Assembly: GCF_051020955.1 (NCBI RefSeq)
Contig: NW_027476874.1
Coordinates: 61,523-125,522 of the forward strand
DNA length: 64,000 nucleotides
Direction: 5' to 3'
Source of the DNA: Megalopta genalis
Lineage: Eukaryota; Arthropoda; Insecta; Hymenoptera; Halictidae
Within the stretch, counting starts at the first letter, position 1; every line of letters starts with the position of its first letter. The notes beneath the pieces are model-generated. The model did not search any database. It was given only the letters and a program-made list of their open reading frames with translations, and was not told the DNA's origin. A program made the position numbers and the translations under genes. Below, in pieces: positions 13,321 through 27,200 of the stretch.

Positions 13321-14445
13321 GCATGCGACACAAACGAGTTAAATTCAAATCCGTGCGAAACACATGATTTAGCATCAAATCAATGCGAAGTAGAAGGGTT
13401 ATCTACGAATCCATGCGAAACAAATAGTTTAGCTTCAAATACCTGTGATATACGTTATTTAGCTTCAACTGCATGCGAAAAAACGAGTTAGCTTCAAATC
13501 CACGCGAATCACGTGATTTAGCCTCAAATCAATGCGAAGTAGAAGGCTTTGCTTCAAATCCGTGCGAATCAAATTGTTTAGCTACAAATACTCGTGATAT
13601 ACATGATTTAGCTTCAACTGGGAGCGAAACAAACGAGTTAGCTTCAAATCCAAGCGAACACATGATTTATCTTCGAATCACTGCGATGTAGAAGTCATAG
13701 CTTCAAATCCATGCCAATCAAACGGCTTAGCTTCAAGTACTTGTGATATACATGATTTAGATTCAACTGCATGCGAAACAAACGAGTGAGCTTCAAATCA
13801 AAGCGAAACACATGATTTAGCTTCAAATGAATGCGAAGTAGTAGAGTTATCTTCGAATCCATGCGAAACAAATGGTTCAGCTTTAAATACTTGTGATATA
13901 CATGGTTTAGCTTCAACTGCATGCGAAACAAACGAGTGAGCTTCAAATCAAAGCGAAACACATGATTTAGCTTCAAATGAATGCGAAGTAGAAGGTTTAG
14001 CTTCGAATCCATGCGAAACAAATGGTTTTGCTTCAAATTCTTGTGATATACATGATTCAGCTTCAACAGCATGCGACACAAACGAGTTAAATTCAAATCC
14101 GTGCGAAACACATGATTTAGCATCAAATCAATGCGAAGTAGAAGGGTTATCTACGAATCCATGCGAAACAAATGGTTTAGCTTCAAATACCTGTGATATA
14201 CATTATTTAGCTTCAACTGCATGCGAAAAAACGAGTTAGCTTCAAATCCACGCGAATCACGTGATTTAGCCACAAATCAATGCGAAGTAGAAGGCTTTGC
14301 TTCAAATCCGTGCGAATCAAATTGTTTAGCTACAAATACTCGTGATATACATGATTTAGCTTCAACTGGGAGCGAAACAAACGAGTTACCTTCAAATCCA
14401 AGCGAACACATGATTTATCTTCGAATCACTGCGATGTAGAAGGGT
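13321..14445 (+). repeat. Direct duplication, offset 748 bp
   Basis: About 13321-13690 recurs at 14069-14440, sharing gttaaattcaaatccgtgcg and the one-base-shortened slot-D variant gcgaaaaaacgag at 13477 and 14225. 748 is 25 units minus 2 bp. Inside 13750-14060, three consecutive 150-bp repeats are also visible, marked by gagtgagcttcaaatcaaag. The shortened slot-D variant recurs near 17281 and 17431, which are 150 bp apart. Confidence 0.87.
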
Positions 14446-15400
14446 TAGCTTCAAATCCATGCGAATCAAACGGTTTAGCTTCAAATACTTGTGATATACA
14501 TGATTCAGCTTCAACTCCATGCGAAACATACAAGTTAGCTTCACAACCAAGCGAAACACATGATTTAGATTCAAATCAATGCGAAGTAGAAGGATTAGCT
14601 TCAAATTCATGCGAAACAAATGGTTTAGCTTCAAATACTTGTGATATACATGATTCAGCTTCTAATGCAGACGAAACAAACGAGTTAGCTTCAAATCCAT
14701 GCGAAACACATGATTTAGCTTCAAATCAATGCGAAGTACAAGGCTTATCTTCAAATACATGATAAACAAATGATTTACCTTCAAATCAATGCGAAGTAGA
14801 AGACTTAGCTTAAAATCAATGCGAAGTAGAAGGCTTAGCTTCAAGTGCAGGCGAAACAAACGAGTTAGCTTCAAATCCAAGCGAAACACGTGATTTATCT
14901 TCAAATCAATGCGAAGTTGAAGTCTTTGCTTCAAATCCATGCAAAGGGAATGGTTTAGCTTCAAATACTTGTGATATACATGATTTATCTTCAAATACAG
15001 GCGAAGAAAACGAGTTAGCTTCAAAACCAAGCGTAACACATGATTTAGCTGCAAATCAATGCGAAGTAGAAGGCTTAGCTTCAAATCCATGCAAATCAAA
15101 CGGTTTAGCTTCAAATACTTGTGATATACATGATTTATCTTCAAATGCAGGCGAAACAGAAGAGTTAGCCTCAAATCCATGCGAAGTGGAAGGCTTAGCT
15201 TCAAATTCATGCGAAAGAAATGGTTTAGCTTCAAATACTTGTGATATACATGATTCAGCTTCAACTGCATGCGAAACACGCGAGTTAGCTTCAAGACCAA
15301 GCGAAACACATGATATAGATTCAAATCAATGCGAAGTAGAAGGCTTAGCTTCAAATTCATGCGAAACAAATGGTTTAGCTTCATATACTTTTGTTATACC
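14430..15400 (+). repeat. Composite block Y-X, matching 17835-18905 in the order X-Y
   Basis: Sub-block Y (about 14430-14870) matches 18455-18900 at an offset of 4025 bp. Sub-block X (about 14871-15400) matches 17846-18390 at an offset of 2975 bp. The two sub-blocks therefore appear in opposite order at the two sites. Shared markers include ctaatgcagacgaaac in Y and catgcaaagggaatgg in X. This permuted order is expected when unequal crossover samples a once-tandem X-Y-X-Y arrangement. No gene is supported. Confidence 0.85.
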
Positions 15401-17210
15401 TGATTTAGCTTCAACTGCATGCGAAACACATGGTTTAGCTTAATATTCATGCGAAACAAATCGTTCAGCTTCAAATACTTGTGACATACATGGTTTAGCT
15501 TCAACTGCATGCGAAACAAACGAGTTAGCTTCAAATCCAGGCGAAACACATGATTTGGCTTCAAATCAGTGCGAAGTAGAAGGTCTAGATTCAAATCCAT
15601 GCGAAAAAACGGTTTAGCTTCAAATACTTATGTTATACATAATCTAGCTACAACTGCATGCGAAACAAACGAGTGAGCTTAAAATCCATTCGAAACACAT
15701 GACTTCCCTTTAAATCAACGCGAAGTAGAATGCTTAGCCTCAAATTCATGCGAAACAAATGGTTTAGCTTCAAATCAGTGCGAAGTAGAAGGTTTAGCTA
15801 CAAATCATGCGAAACGATTGATTGAGCTTGAAATGCTTGCGAATATGAGTGATATAATTTCAAATGCAGGCGAAACAAACGAGTAAGCTGCTAATCCATG
15901 CGAAACACATGATTTAGCTTCAAATCAATGCGAAATAGAAGTCTTACCTTCAAATCCATGCCAACCAAACGGTTTAGCTTCAAATATTTGTGATATACAC
16001 GATTTAGCTTCAACTGCAGGCGATACAAACGAGTTAGCTTAAAATCCACGCGGAACACATGATTTAGCTTCAAATCAATGCGAAGTGGAAGGCTTAGCTT
16101 CAAATACATTAGAATCAAATGATTTATCTTCAGATAAAATTGATATATAACTGATATAGCCTCAAATGCCGGCGAAACAAACGAGTTAGCTGCAAATCCA
16201 CGCGAATCACATGATTTAGCTCCAAATCAATGAGAAGTAGAAGGCTTAGCTTCAAATACATGACAAACAAATGATTTATCTTCGGATAAATGCGATATGA
16301 GTGATATAGCTTCAACTGCATGCGAAACAAACGAGTTATCTTCAAACCATGCGAAACTCATGATTTAGCTTCAAATTCATTCGAAACAAATGGTTTAGCT
16401 TCAAATCCATGCGAAACACGTGATTTAGCTTCAAATCAATGCGAAGTGGAAGGCTTAGTTTCAAATACATGAGAAACAAATGATTTATCTTCAGATAATT
16501 GCGATATAAGTGATATAGCTTCAAATGCAGGTGAAACAATCGAGTTAGCTTCAAATCCATGCGAAACAGATGATTTAGCTTCAAATTCATGCGAAGTAGA
16601 AGGCTTATCTTCGCAACCATGCGAAACAAATGGTTTAGCTTCATATACTTTTGATATACATGATTTAGCTTCAAATTCATGCGAAACACATGGTTTAGCT
16701 TAATATTCATGCGAAACAAATGGTTCAGCTTCAAATACTTGTGACATACATGGTTTAGCTTCAACTGCATGCGAAACAAACGAGTTAGCTTCAAATCCAG
16801 GCGAAACACATGATTTAGCTTCAAATCAGTGCGAAGTAGAAGGTCTAGATTCAAATCCATGCGAAAAAACGGTTTAGCTTCAAATACTTATGTTATACAT
16901 AATCTAGCTACAGCTGCATGCGAAACAAACGAGTGAGCTTAAAATCCATTCGAAACACATGACTTCCCTTTAAATCAACGCGAAGTAGAATGCTTAGCCT
17001 CAAATTCATACGAAACAAATGGTTTAGCTTCAGATCAGTGCGAAGTAAAAGGTTTAGCTACAAATCATGCGAAACGATTGATTGAGCTTGAAATGCTTGC
17101 GAATATGAGGGATATAATTTCAAATGCAGGCGAAACAAACGAGTAAGCTGCTAATCCATGCGAAACACATGATTTAGCTTCAAATCAATGCGAAATAGAA
17201 GGCTTAGCTT
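15360..17210 (+). repeat. Direct duplication, offset 1260 bp (42 units)
   Basis: About 15360-15950 recurs at 16620-17210 with exactly 42 units between equivalent bases. Shared private markers are gcgaaaaaacggtttagc at 15601 and 16861, aatctagctaca near 15642 and 16902, and gagtaagctgctaatcc near 15881 and 17141. Sequence between the copies (15951-16619) is ordinary array with several F-G-like units. Confidence 0.9.
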
Positions 17211-17834
17211 CAAATCCGTGCGAATCAAAAGCTTTGTCTTCAAATACTTGTGATATGCGTGATTTTGCTTCAACAGCATGCGAAAAAACGAGTTAGCTTC
17301 GAATCCACGCGAATCACGTGATTTAGCCTCAAATCAATGCGAAGTAGAAGGCTTTGCTTCAAATCCGAGCGAATCTAATTGTTTAGCTTCAAATACTCGT
17401 GATAAACATTATTTAGCTTCAACTGCATGCGAAAAAACGAGTTAGCTTCAAATCCACGCGTATCGCGTGATTTAGCCTCAAATCAATGCGAAGTAGAAGG
17501 CTTTGCTTCAAATCCGTGCGAATCAAATTGTTTAGCTTCAAATACTTGTGATATACATGATTTAGCTTCAAATGCAGGCGTAACACATGGTTTAGCTTAA
17601 TATTCATGCGATACAAATGGTTCAGCTTCAAATACTTGTGATGCACATGATTTAGCTTCAACTGCATGCGAAACAAGCGAGGTAGCTTCAAATCCATGCG
17701 AAACACATGATTTAGCTTCAAATTCATGCGAATCACATGGATTAGCTTCATAGCTTCATATTCTTGTGAAACAGATGGATTAGATCCAGATACTTGTGAT
17801 GTACATGTTTTAGCTTGAACTGCATGCGAAACAA
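17211..17834 (+). repeat. Ordinary array segment between macro-blocks
   Basis: These are mixed slot units with two 150-bp-spaced copies of the shortened slot-D variant (17281 and 17431). The right part resembles the segment before the other 8-bp markers. I see no gene or other feature. Confidence 0.8.
17743..17758 (+). repeat. 8-bp microduplication marker (copy 3)
   Basis: tagcttca is repeated in tandem before tattcttgtgaaacagatgg, the same event as the other five marker sites. CpG has become TpG in the following unit (tgtgaaac in place of tgcgaaac). Confidence 0.88.
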
Positions 17835-18905
17835 ACGTGTTAGCTTCAAATCCAAGCGAAACACGTGATTTATCTTCAAATCAATGCGAAGTTGAAGTCT
17901 TTGCTTCAAATCCATGCAAAGGGAATGGTTTAGCTTCAAATACTTGTGATATACATGATTTATCTTCAAATACAGGCGAAGAAAACGAGTTAGCTTCAAA
18001 ACCAAGCGTAACACATGATTTAGCTGCAAATCAATGCGAAGTAGAAGGCTTAGCTTCAAATCCATGCAAATCAAACGGTTTAGCTTCAAATACTTGTGAT
18101 ATACATGATTTATCTTCAAATGCAGGCGAAACAGAAGAGTTAGCCTCAAATCCATGCGAAGTGGAAGGCTTAGCTTCAAATTCATGCGAAAGAAATGGTT
18201 TAGCTTCAAATACTTGTGATATACATGATTCAGCTTCAACTGCATGCGAAACACGCGAGTTAGCTTCAAAACCAAACGAAACACATGATTTAGATTCAAA
18301 TCAATGAGAAGTAGAAGGCTTAGCTTCAAATTCATGCGAAACAAATGGTTTAGCTTCAAATACTTGTGATATACCTGATTTAGCTTCAACTGCATGCGAA
18401 ACAATCGAGTTAGCTTCAAAACCAAGCTAAACCCATGATTTAGCTGCAAATCAATGCGAAGTAGAAGGGTTAGCTTCAAATCCATGCGAATCAAACGGTT
18501 TAGCTTCAAATACTTGTGATATACATGATTCAGCTTCAACTCCATGCGAAACATACAAGTTAGCTTCACAACCAAGCGAAACACATGATTTAGATTCAAA
18601 TCAATGCGAAGTAGAAGGATTAGCTTCAAATTCATGCGAAACAAATGGTTTAGCTTCAAATACTTGTGATATACATGATTCAGCTTCTAATGCAGACGAA
18701 ACAAACGAGTTAGCTTCAAATCCATGCGAAACACATGATTTAGCTTCAAATCAATGCGAAGTACAAGGCTTATCTTCAAATACATGATAAACAAATGATT
18801 TACCTTCAAATCAATGCGAAGTAGAAGACTTAGCTTAAAATCAATGCGAAGTAGAAGGCTTAGCTTCAAGTGCAGGCGAAACAAACGAGTTAGCTTCAAA
18901 TCCAT
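17835..18905 (+). repeat. Composite block X-Y, permuted partner of 14430-15400
   Basis: X (about 17846-18390) is followed by Y (about 18455-18900). The A-A doublet separated by gcttaaaatcaatgcg near 18836 is also at 14811. Near-identity to the 14.4-15.4 kb partner indicates a recent shared origin. Confidence 0.85.
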
Positions 18906-21900
18906 GCGAAACACATGATTTAGCTTGAAATCAATGCGAAGTACAAGGCTTATCTTCAAATAAATGAGAAACAAATGATTTATCTACAGATAATTGCGAT
19001 ATAAGTGATATTGATTAATATGCAGGCGAAACAATCGAGTTAGCTTCAAATCAATGCGAAGTGGAAGGCTCAGCTTGAAATACATGAGAAGCAAATGGTT
19101 TAGCTTAAAATGCTTGTGATATACATGATTTAGCTTCAACTGCGTGCGAAACAAACAAGTTTGCTTCAAATCAAAGAGAAACACATGATTTAACTTCAAA
19201 TCAATGCGAAGTAGAAGGCTTAGCTTCAAATCCATGCGAAACAAATGCTATAGCTTCAAATACTTTTGATAAACATGATTTAGCTTCAACTGCATGCGAA
19301 ACAAACGAGTTAGCTACAAATCACAGCGAAACACATGATTTAGCTTCAAATCAATGCGAAGTAGAAGACATATCTTCAAATGCATGCGAAACAAATGGTT
19401 TACCGTCAAATACTTGTGCTATACATGATTTAGCTTCAACTGCATGCGAAACAATCGAATTAGCTTCAAAACCAGGCGAAACACATGATTTAGCTGCAAA
19501 TCAATGCGAAGTAGAAGGCTTAGCTTCAAATCCATGCGAATCAAACGGTTTAGATTCAAATACTTGTGATATACATTATTTATCTTCAAATGCAGGCGAA
19601 ACAAAAGAGTTAGCTTCAAATCCATGCGAAGTTGAAGTCTTTGCTTCAAATCCATGCGAAGCGAATGGTTTAGCTTCAAATACTTTTGACAAACATGATT
19701 TAGCTTCAACTGCATGCGAAACAAACGAGTTAGCTTCAAAACCAAGCGAAACACATGATTTGGCTTCAAATCAATGCGAAGTGGAACGCTTAGCTTCAAA
19801 TACGTGAGATACAAATGGTTTAGCTTCAAATACTTGTGACAAACGTGATTTAACTTCAACTGCATGCGAAACAAACGCTTTACCTTCAAATCCAAGCGAA
19901 ATACATTATTTAGGTTCAAATCAATGCGAAGTGGAAGGCTTAGCTTCAAATACATGAGAAACAAATGGTTTAGCTTCAGGTAATTGCGATATAAGTGTTG
20001 TAGCTTCATATGCAGGCGAAACAATCGAGTTAGCTTCAATTCAATGCGAAGTAGAAGCCTTATCTTCAAATCCACGCGAAACAAATGGTTTAGCTTCAAA
20101 TACTTGTGCTATACATGATTTATCTTCAAATGCAGGCGAAACAAAAGAGTTAGCTTCAAAACCAAGCGAAACACATCATTTAGCTTCAAATTCATGCGAA
20201 TCACACGGTTTAGCTCAATATTCATGCGAAACAGATGGTTTATATTCAGATACTTGTGATAAACATGATTTAGCTTCAACTGCATGCGAAACAAACGAGT
20301 TAGCTTCGAATCCATGCGAAAAACATGATTTAGCTTCAAATCAATTCGAAGTGCAAGGCTTATCTTCAAATACAAATGCAGGCGAAACAATTGAGTAAGC
20401 TTCAAATCAGTGCGAAGTGGAACGCTTAGCTTCAAATACATGAGAAACAAATGGTTTAGCTTCAAATACTTGTGATATACATGATTTATCTTCAAATACA
20501 GACGAGAAAAACGAGTTAGCTTCAAATCCATGCGAAACATATGATTTAGCTTCAATAAATGCGAAATAGACGGCTTAGCTTCAAATACATGAGAAACAAA
20601 TGATTTATCTTCAGATAATTGCGATGTAAGTGACATAGCATCAAATGCAGGCGAAACAGTCTAGTTAGCTTCAAGTCAATGCGAAGTGGAACGCTTAGCT
20701 TCAAACACATGAGAAACAAATGGTTTAGCTTCAAATACTTGTGATATACATGATTTAGTTTCAACTGCATGCGAAACAAACGAGTAAGCTTCAAAACAAA
20801 GCGAAACACATGATTTAGCTTCAAATCAATGCAAAGTAGAAGGCTTAGCTTCAAATTCATGCGAGACAAATGGTTTAGCTTCAAATACTTGTGATATACA
20901 TGATTCAGCTTCAACTGCATGCGAAGCAAACGAGTTAGCTTCAAAACCAAGCGAAAGACATGATTTAGATTCAAATCAATGCGAAATAGACGGCTTAGCT
21001 TCAAATACATGAGAAACAAATGATTTATCTTCAGCTAATTGCGATAGAAGTGATATAGATTCAAATGCAGTTGAATCAATCGAGTTAGCTTCAAATTAAT
21101 GCGAAGTAGGTGGCTTATCTTCAAATCCATGCGAAACAAATGCTTTAGCTTCAAATACTTGTGATATACCCGATTTAACTTCAAATGCAGGCGAAACAAA
21201 CGAGTTAGCTTCAAATCCATGCCATACACACGATTTAGATTTAGATCCATGCGAAGTAGAAGGCTTATCTTCAAATCCATCCGAACCAAATGGTTTAGCT
21301 TCAAATACTTGCGATATAAATGAAACAGCTTCAAATGAATACGAAAAATACGAGTTAGTTTCAAATCCATGCGAAACATATGATTTAGCATCAAATCAAT
21401 GCGAAGTAGAAGGCTTAGCTACAAATCAATCCGAAACAAATGGTTTAGCTTCAAATACTTGTGATATACATAATTTAGCTTCAACTGCATGCGAAACAAA
21501 CGAGTTAGCTTCAAATCCAAGCGAAACACATGATTTATCTGCAAGTCAATGCGAAGTAGAAGGCTTAGCCTCAAATTCATGCGAAACAAATGGTTTAGCT
21601 TCAAATACTTGCGATATACATGATTCAGCTTCAAATGCAGACGAAACAAACGAGTTAGCTTCAAATCCATGCGAAACACATGATTTAGCTTCAAATCAAT
21701 GCGAAGTACAAGGATTATCTTCAAATACATGATAAACAAATGATTTATCTTTAGATAATTGCGATATAAGTGATATAGCTTCATATGCAGGCGAAACAAT
21801 CGAGTTAGCTTCAAATCAATGCGAAGTGGAAGGCTTAGCTTCAAATACATGAGAAACAAAAGGTTTAGCTTAAAATACTTGTGATATACATGATTTAGCT

Positions 21901-22255
21901 TCAACTGCATGCAAAACAAACGAGTTAGCTTCATATCCAAGAGAAACACATGATTTAGCTTCAAATCAATGCGAAGTAGAAGGCTTAGCTTCAAATTCAT
22001 GCGAAACAAATGGTTTAGCTTCAAATACTTGCGATATACATGATTCAGCTTCAAATGCAGACGAAACAAACGAGTTAGCTTCAAATCCATGCGAAACACA
22101 TGATTTAGCTTCAAATCAATGCGAAGTACAAGGCTTATCTTCAAACACATGAGAAACAAATGATTTATCTTCAGATAATTGCGATATAAGTGATACAGCT
22201 TCAAATCCATGCGAAACACATGATTTAGCTTCAAATTCATGCGAATCACATGGAT
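18906..22255 (+). repeat. Array segment rich in the F-G-H haplotype
   Basis: Alternating standard and F-G-H repeats show no single dominant macro-period. Two related sub-blocks are about 21580-21740 and 22000-22160, sharing gattcagcttcaaatgcag and gaagtacaagg. The one-base-shortened unit gtttagctcaatattc near 20211 founds a variant also seen near 26350, 43207, 46298, 53701, 56041, 58261 and 60481. No gene is supported. Confidence 0.82.
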
Positions 22256-22271
22256 TAGCTTCATAGCTTCA
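22256..22271 (+). repeat. 8-bp microduplication marker (copy 4)
   Basis: Two adjacent tagcttca copies precede tattcttgcgaaacaggtgg. They form the left boundary landmark of the 1298-bp duplication. Confidence 0.88.
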
Positions 22272-23553
22272 TATTCTTGCGAAACAGGTGGATTAGATCC
22301 AGATACTTGTGATGTACATATTTTAGATTCAACTGCATGCGAAACAAACGTGTTAGCTTCAAATCCAAGCGAAACACATGATTTATCTTCATATCAATGC
22401 GAAGTTGAAGTCTTTGCTTCAAATCCGTGCGAAGCGAATTGTTTAGCTTCAAATACTTTTGACAAACATGATTTAGCTTCAACTGCATGCGAAACAAACG
22501 CTTTACCTTCAAATCCAAGCCAAACACATTATTTAGGTTCAAATCAATGCGAAGTGGAAGGCTTAGCTTCAAATCCATGCGAATCAAACGGTTTAGCTTC
22601 AAATACTTGTGATATACACGATTTAACTTCAAATGCAGGCGAAACAAACGAGTTAGCTTCAAATCCATGCCATACACACGATTTAGATTTAGATCAATGC
22701 GAAGTAGAAGGCTTATCTTCAAATCCATCCGAAACAAATGGTTTAGCTTCAAATACTTGTGATATACATAATTTAGCTTCAACTGCATGCGAAACAAACG
22801 AGTTAGTTTCCAATCCATGCGAAACATATGATTTAGTATCAAATCAATGCGAAGTAGAAGGCTTAGCTACAAATCAATCCGAAACAAATGGTTTAGCTTC
22901 AAATACTTGTGATATACATAATTTAGCTTCAACTGCATGCGAAACAAACGAGTTAGTTTCAAATCCAAGCGAAACACATGATTTATCTTCAAGTCAATGC
23001 GAAGTTGAAGGCTTTGCTTCAAATCCATGCGAAGCGAATGGTTTAGCTACAAATACTTGTGATATACATGATTTATCTTCAAATACAGGCGAAAAAAACG
23101 AGTTAGCTTCAAATCCATGCGAAACATATGATTTAGCTTCAAATAAATGCGAAATAGACGGCTTAGCTTCAAATACATGAGAAACAAATGATTTATCTTC
23201 AGATAATTGCGATGTAAGTGATATGGCTTCAAATGCAGGCGAAACAATCGAGTTAGCTTCAAATCATTACGAAGTGGAACGCTTAGCTTCAAATACATGA
23301 GAAACAAATGGTTTAGCTTCAAATACTTGTGATATACATGATTCAGCTTCAACTGCATGCGAAACAAACGCTTTACCTTCAAATCCAAGCGAAACACATT
23401 ATTTAAGTTCAAATCAATGCGAAGTGAAAGGATTAGCTTCAAATACATGAGAAACAAATGATTTATCTTCAGATAATTGCGATATAAGTGATACAGCTTC
23501 AAATCCATGCGAAACACATGATTTAGCTTCAAATTCATGCGAATCACATGGAT

Positions 23554-23569
23554 TAGCTTCATAGCTTCA
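23554..23569 (+). repeat. 8-bp microduplication marker (copy 5)
   Basis: Two adjacent tagcttca copies, 1298 bp downstream of copy 4 and in the same sequence context. Confidence 0.88.
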
Positions 23570-24224
23570 TATTCTTGCGAAACAGGTGGATTAGATCCAG
23601 ATACTTGTGATGTACATGTTTTAGATTCAACTGCATGCGAAACAAACGTGTTAGCTTCAAATCCAAACGAAACACAGGATTTATCTTCATATCAATGCGA
23701 AGTTGAAGTCTTTGCTTCAAATCCATGCGACGCGAATGGTTTAGCTTCAAATACATTTGACAAACATGATTTTGCTTCAACTGCATGCGAAACAAACGCT
23801 TTACCTTCAAATCCAAGCGAAACACATTATTTAGGTTCAAATCAATGCGAAGGAGAAGGCTTAGCTTCAAATCCATTCGAAACAAATGGATTAGCTTCAA
23901 ATACTTGTGAGATACATAATTGAGCTTCAACTGCAGGCAAAACAAACGAGTTAGCTTCAAATACATGCGAAACAAACGAGATTGCTTCAATTCTATGCGA
24001 AACGCATGATTTAGCTTCGAATCAGTGCGAAGTAGAAGGCTGATTTTCGAATCCATGCGAAAAAAACGGTTTAGCTTCAAATACTTGTGATATACATAAT
24101 TTAGCTTCAACTGCATGCGAAACAAACGAGTTAGCTTCAAATCCAAGCGAAACACATGATTTACCTTCAAGTCAATGCGAAGTTGAAGGCTTTGCTTCAA
24201 ATCCATGCGAAGCGAATGGTTTAG

Positions 24225-27200
24225 CTACAAATGCTTGTGATCTACATGATTTATCTTCAAATACAGGCGAAAAAAACGAGTTAGCTTCAAATCCAAGCGA
24301 AACACATTATTTGAGTTCAAATCAATGCGAAATAGACCGCTTAGCTTCAAATACATGAGAAACAAATGATTTTTCTTCAGATAATTGCGATATAAGTGAT
24401 ATAGATTCAAATGCAGTCGAATCAACCGAGTTAGCTTCAAAACCAAGCGAAACACATGGTTTAGATTCAAATCAATGCGAAGTAGAAGGCTTAGCTTCAA
24501 ATTCATGCGAAACAAATGGTTTGGCTTCAAATGCTTGTGATATACATGATGCAGCTTCAAATGCATGCGAAACAAACGCGTTAGCTTCAAAACCAAGCGA
24601 AACAAACGCGTTAGCTTCAAAACCAAGCGAAACACATGATTTAGATTCAAATCAATGCGAAATAGAAGGCTTAGCTTCAATTCAATGCCACGCAGAAGGC
24701 TCATCATCAAATCAATGCGAAACAAATGGTTTAGCTTCAAATACTTGTGATATACATGATTTAGCTTCAACTGCATGCGTAACAAACGAGTTAGCTTCAA
24801 AACCAAGCAAAACACATGATTTAGCTGCAAATCAATGCGAAGTAGAAGGCTTAGCTTCAAATCCATGCGAATCAAACGGTTTAGCTTCAAATATTTGTGA
24901 TATACATGATTTATCTTCAAATGCATGCGAAACAAACGAGTTAGCTTCAAATACTTGTGATATACATGATTTAGCTTCAAATCAATGCGAAGTAGAAGGA
25001 TTATCTTCGAATCCACGCGAAACAATTGGTGTAGCTTCAAATACTGGTGACATGCATGATTTAGCTTCAACTGCATGCGAAACAAACGAGTTAGCTTCAA
25101 ATCCAGCCGAAACACATGATTTAGCTTCAAATCAATGCGAAGTAGAAGGCTTAGCTTCAAATAAATGTGAAGTAGAAGGCTTAGCTTCAAATCCATGCGA
25201 ATCAAACGGATTAGCTTCAAATACTCGTGATATACATGATTTAACTTCAAATGCAGGCGAAACAAACGAGTTAGCTTCAAATCCATGCCATACAAACGAT
25301 TTAGATTTAAATCAATGCGAAGTAGAAGGCTTATGTTCAAAACCATCCGAAACAAATGGTTTAGCTTCAAATCAGTGCGAAATAGACGGCTTAGATTCAA
25401 ATACATGAGAAGCAAATGATTTATCTTCAGATAATTGCGATATAAGTGATATAAATTCAAATGCAGTCGAATCAATCGAGTAAGCTTCAAATTAATGCGA
25501 AGTAGGAAGCTTATCTTCAAATCCATGCGAAACAAATGGTTTAGCTTAAAATACTTGTGATATACATGATTTAGCTTCAACTGCATGCGAAACAAACAAG
25601 TTAGCTTCAAATCCAAGCGAAACACATGATTTATCTTCAAGTCAATGCGAAGTTGAAGGCTTTGCTTCAAATCCATGCGAAGCGAATGGTTTAGCTTCAA
25701 ATACTTGTGATATACATGATTTATCTTCAAATACAGGCGAAAAAAACGAGTTAGCTTCACATCCATGCCAAACATATGATTTAGCTTCAAATAAATGCGA
25801 AATAGACGGCTTAGCTTCAAATACATGAGAAACAAATGATTTATCTTCAGATAATTTCGATGTAAGTGATATAGCTTCAAATGCAGGCGAAACAATCGAG
25901 TTAGCTTCAAATCAATGCGAAGTGAAACGCTTAGCTTCAAATCCACGCGATACAAATGGGTTAGCTTCAAATACTTGTGCTATACATGATTTATCTTCAA
26001 ATACAGGCGAAAAAAACGAGTTAGCTTCACATCCATGCGAAACATATGATTTAGCTTCAAATAAATGCGAAATAGACGGCTTAGCTTCAAATTCATGAGA
26101 AACAAATGATTTATCTTCAGATAATTGCGATGTAAGTGATATAGCTTCAAATGCAGGCGAAACAATCGAGTTAGCTTCAAATCAATGCGAAGTGAAACGC
26201 TTAGCTTCAAATCCACGCGATACAAATGGGTTAGCTTCAAATACTTGTGCTATACATGATTTATCTTCAAATGCAGGCGAAGCAAAAGAGTTAGCTTCAA
26301 AACCAAGCGAAACACATCATTTAGCTTCAAATTCATGCGAATCACATAGTTTAGCTCAATATTCATGCAAAACAGATGGTTTATATTCAGGTACTTGTGA
26401 TAAACACAATTTAGCTTCAACTGCATGCGAAACAAGCGAGTTAGCTTCAAATCCAAGCAAAACACAAGATTTAGCTTCAAATCAATGCGAAGTAGAAGGC
26501 TTAGCTTCAAATTCATGCGAAAGAAATGGTTTAGCTTCAAATACTTGTGATATACATGATTCAGCTTCAACTGCATGCGAAACAGACGAGTTAGCTTCAA
26601 AACCAAGCAAAACACATGATTTAGATTCAAATCAATGCGAAGTAGAAGGCTTAGCTTCGAATTCATGCGAAACAAATGGTTTAGCTTCAAACACTTGTGA
26701 TATACATGATTCAGCTTCAAATGCAGGCGAAACAAACGAGTCAGCTTCAAATCCATGCGAAAAACATGATTTAGCTTCAAATGCAGGCGAAACAAACGAG
26801 TTAGCTTCAAATCCATGCCATACACACGATTTAGATTTAAATCAATGCGAAGTAGAAGGCTTATCTTCAAATCCATCCGAAACAAATGGTTTAGCTTCAA
26901 ATACTTGCGATATAAATGAAACAGCTTCAAATGAAGACGAAACAAACGAGTTAGTTTCAAATCCATGCGAAACATATGATTTAGCATCAAATCAATGCGA
27001 AGTAGAAGGCTTTGCTTCATATCAATCCGAAACAAATGGTTTAGCTTCAAATACTTGTGATATACATGTTTTAGCTTCAACTGCATGCGAAACAAACGAG
27101 TTAGCTTCAAATCCAAGCGAAACACATGATTTACCTTCAAATCAATGCGAAATATAAGGCTTAGCTTCAAATCAATGAGACGTAGAAGGCTTATCATCAA

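Larger units (their letters stand above)
22256..24224 (+). repeat. Direct duplication, offset 1298 bp, bounded by 8-bp markers
   Basis: The segment starting at the 22256 marker recurs from the 23554 marker, with shared gaaacaggtggattagatcc and cttcatatcaatgcgaag. 1298 is 43 units plus 8 bp, and the 8-bp surplus is the marker microduplication itself. The second copy diverges after about 23900, where private D-like units with aacgagattgc appear. Confidence 0.85.

Noticed and set aside
16130..16160. Possible non-repeat insertion at gataaaattgatatataactg
   Set aside because: It aligns as a G-like unit (ttcagataattgcgatataa) with a few substitutions and small indels, so it is a decayed unit.
22239..23180. 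A plus-strand cysteine-containing decapeptide protein (LASNxCExxx)
   Set aside because: The ATG and first residues come from a different frame that enters the decapeptide frame only through the 8-bp microduplication. The frame closes at the TGA of an F unit, a variant present throughout the array. No family match is recognised.
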